From Carettochelys insculpta (lineage: Eukaryota; Chordata; Testudines; Carettochelyidae), in contig NC_134137.1 of NCBI RefSeq assembly GCF_033958435.1, positions 126,066,001 through 126,130,000 of the forward strand: 64,000 nt of DNA. Direction: 5' to 3'. Position numbers and translations under genes: made by a program. Below are positions 1 to 11,794 of the stretch, in pieces. The notes under the pieces are model-generated. The model saw only the letters and a program-made list of their open reading frames with translations, ran no database searches and was not told the origin of the DNA. How positions within the stretch are numbered: the first letter of the stretch is position 1; each line of letters begins with the position of its first letter.

Positions 1-1148
1 GAGTTAAAATTCATGTAGACAGCTGTCATAAAATATCTTTATATAACTGAAAGGGAAAAAAAAGCAGGACCTGAGGTACAGTTGGCTGAATAATTCATTG
101 TGGATAAATTATCCAACAAATGTAAGTCACACATTTTTTGTTTGTGAACAGAACCTTATTTCTGTAAATGTGTTTCTTATTTATAAGCGCATGCTGATAA
201 GCTTCTGTACACCAAGCAAAGCCAGTGGACCTGGGTTTGGTCAGTTAAATTACTAGGTATTGTTCACCCTACATGATTGTGTAATATGCTGTTGGCCTGG
301 CTCGTGCTTATGTCTCCCTCTAGTGGCTGACCTCAGCTGAAGTCAGGTACTTTTGCACACTTTAAGGAGTTTTCCTTTGGCTCAAGTGAGGACCTGAAAT
401 ACAGCTGTCCCATATACATGTATATGTTGTCATAATTTGTTACAACTTAATGGATTAGATTTATTAAAAAGGGAGAATAATTATGACAAATAGGTAATGG
501 TTCTTAATGAACATCTTTACCTACAAATATAGGCCTTCAGGTGAAGAAAAGATTCTCCAAATATTTATGTGGACTGTGTATATGATCAAAGTAAATGCCT
601 ATTTGGAAACTGAGTAAATATTTACATAATCTATTTTATGGTATTAACCAGTTCTGACCTGTAGCTTTTGTGTATGAATAGACATGTGTGTGAGAAGGCA
701 GCCAAGGGGCATTCATAAATTAATTTAAACAACATGTGGTAAAAGATTTCAGTGATTAAACATTATTTGAAACAATGTACAAAGAACACAGAGTATTTTA
801 TATATCACATAAAATAATATTCTATATATACAGACAGAATATTCATGAAATACACTGTAGGGAGAAAATATTCATGAAGTAAAAAGGAAGATAAAAATTT
901 AGCTGATAGAAAAACTGCATTATTGTTCAACAACTGGGAATGAGTTGCAATGTTAATGGGACATATAACTAAGATGTTGACATTAGAGGAAGTGCTAAAT
1001 TTATCACAATTACTTAGGAATTATTATTGCATGGATTTTACAGTAAGTAATTAAAATATGGACTACAGACACAACTTGGTGTGGAATAGTATAAAAAGTC
1101 TGTGAAGAATAACTTTAGCACCATTCTGTATAGAGATGGGCATCAGAG
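1..1148. other. AT-rich noncoding DNA, no gene seen
   Basis: This stretch is AT-rich with stops in all frames. I see no splice-flanked open frame, RNA gene or recognisable repeat end. It is probably intergenic or intronic. Confidence 0.5.
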
Positions 1149-1330
1149 AGGTAGCCGAGTTAGTCTGTATCTTCAAAACAACAAGAAATCCTTTGGCATC
1201 TTGTAGACTAACAGATATTTTGGAGCATAAGCTTTCATCTGACGAAGTGGGTCATTGCCCACAAAAGCTTATGCTCTACAATATCTATGTCTATAAGGTG
1301 ACACAGGACTTCTTGTTGTTTCTATTTTGC
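1149..1330. mobile_element. Foldback MITE, shared 'tagtctataaggtgccacaggact' type
   Basis: Two arms are inverted copies of each other. The left arm (about 1174-1238) reads through caagaaatcctttggcat to ggagcataagctt, and the right arm (about 1262-1325) reads aagcttatgct through to caggacttcttgttgttt. Between them lies the loop with gaagtgggtca. The same arm sequence recurs at 27294-27400 and 53832-53905 and in related form at several other places in this window, so this is a dispersed non-autonomous element. It has no coding capacity, and its superfamily is not certain. Confidence 0.7.
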
Positions 1331-3484
1331 ATAGAAACATTTTTTAATCTTCATCTCTTGCTCCAATAAGCTGCACGGTAAAGAACCTGAGAAACTTTTC
1401 TCCAGCTTGAGCGAGTGGGTGTATAACTTATTTTACAGCTAATAGCATGTTTAAAATTAGAGACACAGGGTAAAAATGTTTTGTTCCAACAACAAGCTGT
1501 TAGGAAGGCTTTTTATGCCTTCTTCCATCTCCTTTTTTTCAGTACCTTCCTCTCTTCCTTGACAATTTTTATGACCTGTACAAGCAGAAATCAGCATGCA
1601 CCATTTATTGCCAAAAGAAAGAGTTCACTTTTACCCCAAGTAAAAGTTAGAGAAGAGTTGTGTGTGGTATAAAGTTCACTATTTATCTTGCATTCCTAAT
1701 TAAATCCCCAGTGGATTTAATTTCCTATGATTGTTCTTAGACCCTTCCCCGATCATTAACTTGTAGCATAAGGTCATTGATCCACTCCACATTATTTTCC
1801 ATTTTTCCATATTAAATTGCAGAACATGGTGTGAGCCTGGCTACATTTTCTTCTATCTTTGCTGCCTGGTTTTGACTGGTTATCCCATTTTCACATCTAA
1901 TAGATAGATAGATATAGATACACTATATAGATACACTATATCTATACACTGCAGGATGCTCTGTATAGAATACTCAGTTATTTCTATTTACCAAATAAGG
2001 TTTTATTCAGCATGCACAAGTGTGACATGGACAAGTGTGACATTAGCCATGGGATGCAGGTGAAGAAATCCACGTTTTCAGTGTGAAAATCTGGAGTTTT
2101 GCATTAGAAAGGGATGTACAATCAGCAAGATAGCAGAAGTGAAATTAGATCAGAAATTGTATATTGAATATCAGTAGATTTCAGGAACTGACTGCAAAGT
2201 GTAAACATCAGCAAAAATAGTATTTAAGGCCAAGAAAGCCTTGGCATAAAACATACACAGGCAATCTTAAAGATGGTCTCTTGTCTAACTAAATTATATC
2301 AACACATCTCTATTGATTTACAAAGGAGAGTTTATTAGGTGTAAAAGATGTTATATCAGGAGTTAGCCACATTTATTACTTGTAAGTAGACTAATTTTAT
2401 TTTAGAAAATAAATTTAATGATAGTAGGCTACCTTATTTGTGTACACCTTATTTGTAACGATTTCTATGTCATGTGACTCCATATATTTCATTAAGTTAA
2501 TTCAAAGTATTTGCCTGTGCCTAATAACTCACAGAGTCCCCAAACAATAAGCAGTTTTAATTTAAATATGATCTTATTAAAATCATAATTGTTATTCCCT
2601 TTAAAAGAAAGTGTAAATGTAAAAACTGGAAGAATGCTTATTGAACTCTGGCAGAAGCCTAGTGCATTTCCATTAAAAATTCCACCACACAGTTACCTCT
2701 CATACAAAGCTATTGTACAACATCTTCTCACTTCATTGACATTGGTTATAAATGCCCTCTGTATGAGAAACACCTTGCAATAACATTTTAAATCAGTGCA
2801 TTTCAAGAGCTATTGATTACAGTTGCACCAGGTAATGAAGTTCTAGTTAACTCTTTGCCAGAATTTCCATTACAAAACATTACTGTGAAGGGTTCACAAC
2901 TTGGCTGTACATGTTTCAAAATAATTTGGCCCTTTTTAGCAAAGAAAATGAAAATCAGTTTGGAATTGGCTGTTGAAGGTACTCTTGTACTCCTGCGATT
3001 CAAGATCATTCATGGTTCTCCCTCCTTCTCTGGATTCTGCTACCTTTACACTGAGTAGAATCTTGATCCTTCCAGTTAGTTCCATTGATTAATGGAACGA
3101 ATTGAAGACTGAGATTTTTTTGAGGTGCATAAGGGAGGCCTAATTTTTCAGGCCATTGTCCAAGATGTAAACTAGCTAAACTGGGGAAAAATGAAAAGCA
3201 CAGGAGTCTTAACATTGATTTTAATGGGAGCAGGCCCTGTTTTATTTTTTGTTTTTTGTTTTGAATCTTCCAGAGCCATGAAGGGTTATTAGGGTTATTA
3301 TGCCATTATCATGCCAATAGTCATCTTTTTAGTGTCCCATGTGTATGTAAACTGTTGATAGACTTGACAGAACCTAAAAGTTTCAAGACTTTTATTATGT
3401 TCCCAACCTCCACTGGAGCTATTGTACTTTACCAAGTAAAAGAACTACATTTGAAAATGTTCATAAACACATATAAACCATTAA
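1331..3484. other. AT-rich noncoding DNA
   Basis: No gene or recognisable mobile element is seen apart from the short TAGA/TATC microsatellite listed separately. Open frames here are short and lack any recognisable protein pattern. Confidence 0.5.
1898..1950. repeat. Degenerate TAGA/TATC microsatellite
   Basis: The tract begins with tandem TAGA units and continues as two atagatacactata blocks. It is a short imperfect simple repeat. Confidence 0.75.
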
Positions 3485-3777
3485 GGTTGTGCCTACACTA
3501 CAAAAATAACTTCGAAGTTGCTTACTTTGAAGTACAACTTTGAAGTAAGCAACTTCAAAGTTGAGTGTCTACGTACACCCTACTTCAAAGTCAAACTTCA
3601 AAGTAGGGCACTACTCTATTCCCAGGAAAGGAGAAGGACTTTAAAGTTGGGCTCCCTTACTTCGAAGTTAACTTCAAAGTAAGGGAAAAACTGTATGTAG
3701 ACTCTCTTCTGGCTACTTCAACATAGTGCCTAACTTCAAAGTTAACTTCAAAGTTAGTTCCTAGTGTAGACGCACCC
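3485..3777. mobile_element. PIF/Harbinger-type MITE with TAA target duplication
   Basis: The ends are inverted repeats: GGTTGTGCCTACACTA on the left and the complement of GGGTGCGTCTACACTA on the right. A TAA trinucleotide flanks both ends (3482-3484 and 3778-3780), as PIF/Harbinger insertion produces. The 293-bp body is a string of short palindromes built on AACTTCRAAGTT and ACTTYRAAGT, so it can fold into several hairpins. It has no coding capacity. The end motif CTACAC is shared with the autonomous Harbinger element at 27923-31682. Confidence 0.8.
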
Positions 3778-5354
3778 TAACAGAGCTTGGCTGATTTTTG
3801 GAAATTTCTTACTGCTGTGCCTTTTTAGAAGCTCATGCACGAAAGGATCCTTAAATTTGAACTTCCGAAGAACAATAAGGAAATGTAATGTACAAGGACC
3901 TCTGCTCAAATAAATGTATTTGATTTAAATTTCAAATCAAGGATACTCATTTAAATTTGCCATCATGAAGAGCACTTTATTTACCAATAGTAGCATTGTA
4001 CACTGTAAATTTATACTGTATAGACTGTATTTATTTGTATTTACTTTCACCATACTGTACTTATAGAAAATGTAACTAAAATTTATTCATGGTTAAAATG
4101 TTATTTGAGAGTTACAAATGCTAAAATGCTGGATATGAAAGAAATTACTGTGAATACAAACACAGATCTTAAGCTACGGTGTGAAGTGGGGGCTACATAT
4201 TAGTAAATTAAATATAAATTTTAAATCAGATTTCTCTTCTTGTCATGGAAGTAATCATGATACCATCAACAATGAATTGGGACATCCAAGAATGAGTCAA
4301 GCAGACAAGGAGCTTATTTAAAAACATCCATTTTTCACAAAAACACCCTAGAAATCAGCCATGATGGAAAATCAATGGTAAGGTTTTTAGTTTATCTGAA
4401 TGAGGAAGGGAATGTTTTAAATATTAAAAATCTAGCTCAAGAAGCAATATGGATATAAATCAGATCCAAGTTGGTCTCCCTTAAAATGTAACAACCTCAC
4501 TTCAGAAAAGTAAGGATTCTACTCTATGTGCCTATAAACTAGAAATAATATATGTTGGCACAACATGTCATCTCGGTGGTAACATGTTTGTTTACTATTC
4601 CCATTTAGTAGAAAATCCCCAAATGGAAACAAATTTCTGACATTATCCAGTTGATGTAGATGAAAAATCTTACTAGACTGTCATATTCCATAAGGCTCTT
4701 GTATTAATCCACTCTGCTGTCTGCATTTTTATGGAAATGCAGCATAGCTGGTTTTCAGAGCATCACTAAACTGTATTTCACTTTGAATCTTAAATATCAT
4801 GATGTAAATATATTAACAGGAGTGTTTTGTAGTTGATAATTGAGTAACCACAACATTGAATAAATGGTGTGTCCAGCTAGGCGTATTATTTCTTTATTTT
4901 CTAATCCTTTTGTTGTGGCTCATTTTGTGAGTCCCCTGTACAGCTGAATAGAAAATGTTATCAATAAAGGCAAGCCATTAATCCACCCATGACAAAAATT
5001 AAGATATATTTGTCCTTTAAGGCTGACTGCCTCCGTTCTGTTCAGCTATAGAGGTCAATAACCTGTAAGTGTATAATGAATATTGTTATAATGTTGTTTT
5101 CATTATAGAATTAGAGAAGATATTGAAGAAGACTAAATTGTTGTATGTGTTTTGTTTTATATTTATTAAACATCACAAAATATATATGAATTATTACCAC
5201 CAGTTAATATTTTCAAAGGTGAACATCTACCTAAGATTTACTTCAAAAATCATTTAAAATTATTAATGAATAATAGCCTTATAATTTACTGATGAAAATA
5301 TTTTCCAGTTGTGTGAATTCTTCACAAATCTCAAATGTCTTTATTACTCTAGGC
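3778..5354. other. AT-rich noncoding DNA
   Basis: No gene or RNA gene is recognisable. Open frames are short and AT-driven. Confidence 0.5.
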
Positions 5355-5679
5355 CAGTGTTTCCCAAATTGGGGTCCATGGATCCCTGGCGGTTTGTGAG
5401 GGTATTGCAGGGGGGCTGTAAAAGAAATAAAAGATAAATAAAAATTATCATAGAAAATAAGTTTTAAATACATTGCAAAGGTACAATCAACTATTATTTT
5501 TAAATTAAATACCTTCCAATAATGCTATTTATTGCCATCCAAAAATCTATGTTGTGGTTTCATTTTTCATTTAATGAAGTCTATATAGTGCCTAGAATTG
5601 CTTTGATGGGAAGTCTATGAACTGTTTGGGGGGAGGGGTTATTTGGGGTCCATACTAGTAAAAAAGTTGGGATCTGCTA
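5355..5679. mobile_element. hAT (Charlie-like) MITE with 8-bp target duplication
   Basis: The left end CAGTGTTTCCCAAATTGGGG is the typical end of vertebrate hAT elements, and the right end carries the degenerate complement (aaaaagttgggatctgcta). The octamer CTCTAGGC is present perfectly on both sides (5347-5354 and 5680-5687), which fixes the boundaries at 325 bp. The interior is AT-rich and noncoding. Confidence 0.88.
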
Positions 5680-5730
5680 CTCTAGGCTATTTTATATAAA
5701 TATTGCATACATATATAACACCAACAGACC

Positions 5731-5815
5731 CAAGTTGCTAGCACCAGGTATAGAACTTGCCAGTATAGAGTCTAAAGCCCTGTACACTACCATGTGAGCT
5801 AAAGACCAGCATATT
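5731..5815 (-). repeat. tRNA-like SINE fragment
   Basis: On the minus strand the sequence reads TTAGCTCACATGGTAGTGTA and then a B-box-like AGTTCTATACC. This is the A box / B box order of a tRNA-derived SINE head. It is degenerate and lacks a cloverleaf good enough to be a tRNA gene. Confidence 0.5.
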
Positions 5816-6655
5816 CTGAGCTGAGGCTGCAGAGACTTCACTCACCCAGATGAGGTCTCAGTGCCTCTGGGTATGACATATTATTTAATGCTTTTTATTT
5901 TTTTACACGTAATTCAGCAGAGGGCAGAGCCAAGCAAATGCACCTGGGTAGGAACTAGTACAGGGAAAAGCAGAAAAGCTGCATCATCTTTAAGGAACCA
6001 GTTCAGCAAAGCACTGAAGCACATGTTTAAATCCACTCCTATTCCAATAAGCATTAATATCTGACTTCTATGGAACTTAAGCAACTAGCTAAAGTTGAAC
6101 AAATGCTTACAAGTATTGCTGCATTAGGGTCCAAATGAGTATCTTCTGAATATACAAGAAGAACCTTGATTCTCCTCCCACTCTGTTTTTTCATAGGCAT
6201 AATACCATTCAAGTTAATGGAGTTATTTCTGGTTTACATCTTTGTGTGAGCAGATTAATCCATGTGTGTACAGTTTTTTTGGAATATCTCTGCAGATAAT
6301 TACACTCAGACGTATTAAAGAATCCCAGTATGAATCAAAATGGGACAAAGGAAATACTCTTTCTTCCAGTTTCCTCTGATCAAATAAGAGTCAGACGGAT
6401 TGACAACTGTTGATGCCACAGGATAGCTGTCTTTCTTCTGCTCTACTTAGTAAAGATGGAACTCTTGCCAAATTTCTTAAGAATGGCTGTTATGCAACTC
6501 AACCCTCTCCAAAGCCTTCTCATCTACTGGAAGACCTAAGTGATCTGGAGGCAATACTTCAATTAATAAATAGAAGTGATTGGCGAGTTTTTGATTAAAC
6601 ATTTTTCTTGGAGTATATTGGTTGTGCAAATACCACTTAAAACTCCCAAATCTGT
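5816..6655. other. Noncoding DNA
   Basis: No gene is seen. Near 6200-6240 there is a short piece (caagttaatggagttatt) resembling a common reptile repeat that reads like 'gtcaatggagttactcc'. Confidence 0.4.
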
Positions 6656-7200
6656 CATTCTATCATCCAGTAACATACGTTGTCTGGTCGGACCATGGAG
6701 GAGAAGGGGCCAGCCAGACCAGTGCAGGAGCCCAGTGCAAGGCAGCCACAGCTGGTCTGGTTGGAACTAGGGGGCTAGCAGCAACCAGGGAGCCCAGGCC
6801 AGGATCAGCATCAAGGAGCAGAGGCCTTGGCTGGTAAGCTGGCAGCTCATCACCTGGGCAGTGCAGGAAGCCATGGCCAGGACCATCTAGGAGGCTGTGG
6901 CCCCTGGAAGCCATGGCCAGGGCTGTGCACAAAACTGTTGTCCCAGGAAGCCAGGGCTGGGGCCGTGTGGGAAGCTGAGGCCCCAGGAAGCTGCAGCTTG
7001 GGTGGAGTGGCTGGGGCCAGGAGCCAGTAGCTAGGAAGCCTGCGTGAGGGAAGACGATGTTAGGAAACCAGAGGCAGGGAGCGCAGGAGCAGGGGCAGAG
7101 GCTACCAGGATAGAACTGACCACACCTTGTCCAGCAAAAACCCTGACCTGGGACTGCTCAGGTTGCAAGGGTGCCAGACGAGGAAGGTTGAACCTGTAGC
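6656..7200. repeat. GC-rich degenerate minisatellite-like repeat ending in a pogo-type end
   Basis: The block is sharply richer in G and C than its flanks. It contains repeated ggaagccatggccagg, ccccaggaagc and ggctggggcc phrases. It ends with gcaagggtgccagacgagg followed by ggttgaacctgta, which resembles the complement of the ends of pogo/Tigger-like elements (compare 10610-10697 and 32041-32337). The open frames inside it on both strands are compositional artefacts. Confidence 0.5.
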
Positions 7201-7571
7201 TAAATATTTATCGAAGCAGGCAGCTGAATCAGAGTTGTCCATAACGCAGCTAAATTGTTGTGGAATTCTTATTCTCTTTAATGGAACATGAATACCATTT
7301 CCCAACAAGGTCTACGCACAACTGATAGAAATGAAAATTATCTCTACTTTAAATCTAATAAGATAGTGCCTAGAAGTGAAGGCTGCACTACACAAAAAAG
7401 TAACAAAATGATGCTCAGGACAATTTCTACAAGAACTTCTTACTCTCTTTGTTTGACTCCTGGTTGTTGCTTTTATTTTTGCCTGGAGCCTTGACCCATA
7501 TGACCATAAGTAAATACACTGATCTACATCGTCCTCTTTTTTCCAAAGACCGATCTTCTTCCTTTGTGTGT

Positions 7572-7602
<31 letters not shown>

Positions 7603-8147
7603 CGTGCGTGCGCATGCATGTTTCTGTTGTCTTGGGGTTGTTTTTTGGTTGCTTTTTCTCACTGTACTACACATCATGTTTGTGCTACTCCACAGGAACA
7701 GACAAACATATCTCTTGGAGTCATCATTGTTTTCTGCACCTGCACATTCACATCTGTTAATTTGGCTGCATATCAGTTTCCTTGTCATTTCTATGATTTA
7801 TTTTTTTTCTTTGAATTAAACAGTTCAGCACAGATAGAAGCATATGCACATGTTCCTGTACCAACAAACAATCAACCTGTCCTAATTAAATATAAACTGT
7901 AATAATATGCATTAAATGTTTTAAATAATATTTAATTATTGTTTAAATTAATATTATTTAAATTATTAAATAACTCCAATTGTGTCCAGCTACCATGGAT
8001 CCTGCATTCCTCAGCCCTGGAATGTGCCTCAGAATCTACCCATTTCTGCAGAATTGTCTTGAAGAGCGTAAGATTTTATTTTGTAAAATGTTTCCTAGGC
8101 CTTTTGGTTGTGAAGAAGATCTTGAAAATGTAAGCATAGTATAAAGT
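7201..8147. other. Noncoding DNA around a TG microsatellite
   Basis: No gene is seen. The overlapping open frames through 7312-7902 owe their length to the simple repeat, which has no stops in several frames. Confidence 0.5.
7564..7620. repeat. (TG)n microsatellite
   Basis: Nearly uninterrupted TG units with a few TA and GC variants run to gcgcatgcatg at the 3' edge. This is alternating purine-pyrimidine DNA. Confidence 0.95.
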
Positions 8148-8280
8148 CAGTGCTTTTTTTGGCACTGGCACTGAGTACCAGCACCTCGACAGCCCCAACC
8201 ATGGGATTGTCTGGGGGCGGTGGCAGAGAGACAGCTGAGTACCTGCTCTTTTTCTTTTTTTAATGAAAAAAAAAGTATTG
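8148..8280. mobile_element. 133-bp hAT MITE with perfect 8-bp target duplication
   Basis: The element starts CAGTGCTTTTTTTGGCACTG and ends in the imperfect complement aaaaaaaaagtattg. It is flanked by TATAAAGT on both sides (8140-8147 and 8281-8288), an exact 8-bp duplication as hAT transposases make. The inner part has the paired phrases gagtaccagcacc and gagtacctgctc. Confidence 0.85.
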
Positions 8281-8382
8281 TATAAAGTGATGCAGTTTCC
8301 AAGTCCAAGTCCGAGATTGCCTAAAACAATAGTTCTTGGTTGTTTTAACTGTCCCGTTCATGGAAGCAGGACAAGATTTTAA

Positions 8383-8653
8383 GGGTACTTCTCCACTGAA
8401 GGTTATGTTGTGCTAGCATAGAGGCATACACAAGCTTGTTATAACCTACATAACATGGGTAACAATGATAGCACACCAAAGGTTTCTGCATAGGCTAGCA
8501 AGCTGGGTGCACACACCCATTCCAGCAGAGGGCTTGTACATGGCTAGCTGATGCTGAAGTTCATGCCACTGTGCCTTCACTCCTATTGTTACCTATGATT
8601 AAAACTAGCCTTCCTATGCTACAATCAGACTCAATTGCAGTGTAGACATACCC
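8383..8653. mobile_element. TIR element of unknown superfamily
   Basis: The ends GGGTACTTCTCCACTG and the complement of GGGTATGTCTACACTG form inverted repeats around 271 bp of noncoding DNA. I could not find a clear target-site duplication. The right end shares GTCTACAC with the Harbinger-type elements in the window. Confidence 0.55.
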
Positions 8654-9147
8654 GGAATGTCAATGCTTTTACCTTTCTTACCGAGGATTAATTTAGTGGA
8701 GACATATAAGTAATGTGTTTTTCACACCATCTCAGAATGCCACCCACATATCCCCAGGTGTCAAAACACTTTGTTCCCCCTGACAACTTCAATAATTTTG
8801 ATATGTGTTGTAAATATCAAAATCTTAGATAACAAAAACGTGGATCACAGTAAGAATAAATTGAACTTGATAGCAAGACAAAAAACATGTTACTACTGTA
8901 TTAACATTGACATTACTTCTTTTCGTAATATTAATGGCTTTCATATTTGATTAACCAAAACCTTCCATTTTTCATGTAATTAATGCTGCCAAAAATCTTC
9001 CAATCTGTCTCTCTGGGGTACCACAAAATCCAGGAATTTTCCATAATTTAGGCTGAGCTCACTAGACTATGTATGGGACCTGGATATATCTAACCCTGCA
9101 ATGGGTTTAGATCTTGGTAGACTAAATCTACATCTAGCTTATCTAAT
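8654..9147. other. Noncoding DNA
   Basis: No gene or repeat is recognised in this stretch. Confidence 0.4.
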
Positions 9148-9175
9148 AACAAGCAGTCCTGTAACACCTTAAAGA
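9148..9175 (+). mobile_element. Left stub of a foldback MITE split by a CR1
   Basis: The phrase aagcagtcctgtaacacctt followed by aaag is the end of the foldback family also present at 26165-26275 and 53920-54050. The expected continuation, actaacaaatatattagg and so on, resumes at 9978 after the CR1 fragment. Confidence 0.6.
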
Positions 9176-9977
9176 ATGGGAAGAATGGGACGTGACTTCC
9201 TAGGAAAGAGTACTGCAGAAAGGGATCTAGGGGGTCATAGTGGAGCATAAACTAAATACGAGTCAACACTGTGACACTGTTGCCAAAAAAGCAAACATGA
9301 TTCTGGGATGCATTAACAGGAGGATGGTGAGCAAGACATGAGAAGTCATTCTTCTGCTCTACTCTGCAGTGATTAGGCCTCAACTGGAGTATTATGTACA
9401 ATTCCGGGCATCAGATTTCAAGAAAGATATGGAGAAATTGGAGAAGGTCCAGAGAAGAGCAACAAGAATGATTAAAGTCTAGATAACATGAGCTATGAGG
9501 GAAGATTGAAACAACTGATTGAAACCCTATAATTTAGAAAAGAGAAGACTGAGAAGGAGATCATAGTGGTTTTCAAGTACTGAAAATAGTGTTATAAGGA
9601 GGAGAGAGAAAGAGTGTTTAAGAGTGTTTAAAGTACTTTTCAAGTACTTAAAAGAGTGTTATAAGGAGGAGAGGCTGTCCTTGGCCTCTGAGGATAGAAC
9701 AAGAAGCAATGGGCTTAAACTGCAGCAGGGGAGGTTGAGGTTAGACATTAGGAAAATCCTCCTATCTGTCAGGTTGGTTAAATGCTGAAATAAATTGCCT
9801 AGGGAGAATGTGGAATCTCAGTCTCTGGAGATATTTAAGAGCAGTTTAAATAGACACCTACCCAGGTTGGTTTAGCGACTCTAGACGGTGGTTGGTCCGC
9901 TTTGAGGGCCGGGGACAGGTTTGATCACTTTTCGAGGTCCCTTCCAGTTCTAGTGTTCTGTGATTCTATGATTCTAA
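9176..9977 (+). mobile_element. CR1 LINE 3' fragment (end of RT and tail)
   Basis: The + strand carries the last part of a CR1 ORF2 and the 3' tail. Recognisable phrases are ttctgggatgcattaacagg (LGCI.R), taggcctcaactggagtatt (RP.LEY) and the ending gtgttctgtgattctatgat, the 8-bp CR1 terminal repeat. The frame is broken by many stops and indels. Inside it, 9571-9672 contains a tandem duplication of tttcaagtact...gtgttataaggaggagag. The fragment is 5'-truncated, as CR1 copies usually are. Confidence 0.85.
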
Positions 9978-10016
9978 GACTAACAAATATATTAGGTAAT
10001 GAGCTTATTTAGTTGC
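9978..10016 (+). mobile_element. Right part of the foldback MITE split by the CR1
   Basis: The sequence actaacaaatatattaggta followed by atgagctt continues the MITE arm left off at 9175. The rest of the element is missing. Confidence 0.55.
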
Positions 10017-11194
10017 TTGTATCTTTAGCTGATATATTTCTCTGCTACCTTGACTTCAGGTAAATTTCTCAGCAGCACCAATCTATTTCCCACTTACTTC
10101 TTACATATGATCAACTTCTTGCCTTTCCTCTTTTCATGCTGTCTAAGTCATGCTTCCTACTTTGATTTGATTCAGTGACATTCTTTTCCTCTGACCTTTT
10201 TAATAAAAGCATGTCCCCTCCCACTCAAATGCTACCTTTTAGTCCAATTGAGACTGTCCCCCAATCCCATATGTCTTTATCCAGGACTCTTGGTTCTTTT
10301 TCACTTCCATCAAACATTTTCACTCCCTTCCCACTCTGCATGCATCTCATTTTTTCTGCACTAGGTGGTCATTAGCCTGATTTTGTGAATCTATTCAGTT
10401 CTGTTTTTTGTTTTCTTTTTTCTCCGCCATTCATTCACCCGTTTGATTTTATTCATTTTCTCTCTTTTTCAGTTTCTTATGGACCACGTACAAACACTTC
10501 ATTAGAATGCTGTGAAGAGAAGTAGATTATCACTACACATTTGCTGTTTTTAACATTGTTCAAATGAGTTGAACCTAGCGAGTTGAAACTTGGCCACACC
10601 CATGATAAGTGGTGATCTGTCTAACTAAAATCATGGTAGGCTACGCATGTTGCCTCATGAGAGAGTTCCAGATTAGAGAGGTTCAACCTGTACTGTATAT
10701 CATGGAGGAAAATTTGCAGCACATAGGGATATATCCTTCTCTTATTAGAAGTTATAACAGTTGGCATGCAATATATTTCTGATTTACTTTAATATTATGC
10801 TAATCAACCAATAATATATCCACCAATAGTAATTTACTTTTATAAACAGATCTCTTAGGTTTGATGTAGAACAACATTCTCTGTATGTTTTACTTTAAAG
10901 TGTGATTTAAAAAAAAACTTTGCATGTTATCATTTTTGATCATCTTTTATTTATTGTAAAGGATTTTCATCAAGTGGTCCCTCAGTTTCTTAGAGAGCGT
11001 GCTGCATAGATGCTCGCTGTGGTCGGTGTAGTATGTTGATTGTAATGGGTTTTTCACTGTGAGTCCCTTGGGTACAATGTCCATTTTCTTGCATTTGGAG
11101 AGAAAGATGATGTCTGTCTGGATCTGGGCGAGTTTTTTCATGTAGTTGATGGATCCCCATTCCAAATGGCTAAATGTAGTGCCTTGCATGTGGA
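10017..11194. other. Noncoding DNA with a short pogo-like end
   Basis: No gene is seen. At 10662-10697 the phrases gttccagattagagagg and ttcaacctgtactg match a pogo/Tigger-type element end; no partner end is obvious. Confidence 0.4.
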
Positions 11195-11794
11195 ATAGTA
11201 ACAGAGAGGGAGCCGTGCTAGTCTATACACTATCAAAACAAAAAGCAGTCAAGTAGCACTTTAAAGACTAGCAAAATAGTTTATTAGCTGAGCTTTTGTG
11301 GGACAGACCCACTTCTTCAGACCATAGCCAGACCAGAACAGACTCAATATTTAAGGCACAGAGAACCAAAACCAGTAATCAAGTAATCAAAAAATTTTCT
11401 CACCACTATTCAAAGGGAAACAGACGAGCAGTCTTTTATATTCAAATTCGGCACATCAACATGTGGTTTGAACCGGGAAGGGAATTTTCTGAGTCTCTAT
11501 AGGGGCTCATCTGCATACTTGGCTTAATCTAATTCTTGACCTTCCCCCCCCACCCCTCCACTCTCTGATTTGCTCACCTTGATTATCTTTTTCTGATTTG
11601 TCCTCCTTGCTTACTGTTTTTGGTTCTCTGTGCCTTAAATATTGAGTCTGTTCTGGTCTGGCTATGGTCTGAAGAAGTGGGTCTGTCCCATGAAAGCTCA
11701 GCTAATAAATTATTCTGCTAGTCTTTAAAGTGCTACTTCACTGCTTTTTGTTTTGATAGTATATAGACTAGCACGGCTCCCTCTCTGTTACTAT
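11195..11794. mobile_element. 600-bp foldback MITE with long inverted arms
   Basis: The left arm begins ATAGTAACAGAGAGGGAGCC and the right arm is its complement, ending ctctctgttactat. The inverted identity continues for roughly 170 bp per arm, through gactagcaaaatagtttatt, gggacagacccacttcttca and taaggcacagagaaccaaaa. The loop, about 11370-11600, is unrelated AT-rich DNA. The arm phrase cttcttcagaccatagccag does not code. Several of the half-copies listed below carry related arms. Confidence 0.85.

Noticed and set aside
3485..3777. CRISPR-like array of short repeats
   Set aside because: The units are palindromes without unique spacers of constant length, lie between inverted repeats with a TAA duplication, and the genome is clearly vertebrate.
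6663..7030. Open frames of 67-89 codons in the GC-rich block
   Set aside because: They arise from the degenerate minisatellite-like repeat and exist on both strands at once.
7312..7902. Overlapping open frames of 83-158 codons on both strands
   Set aside because: They are kept open by the (TG)n microsatellite, which translates to Cys-Val or His-Thr runs.
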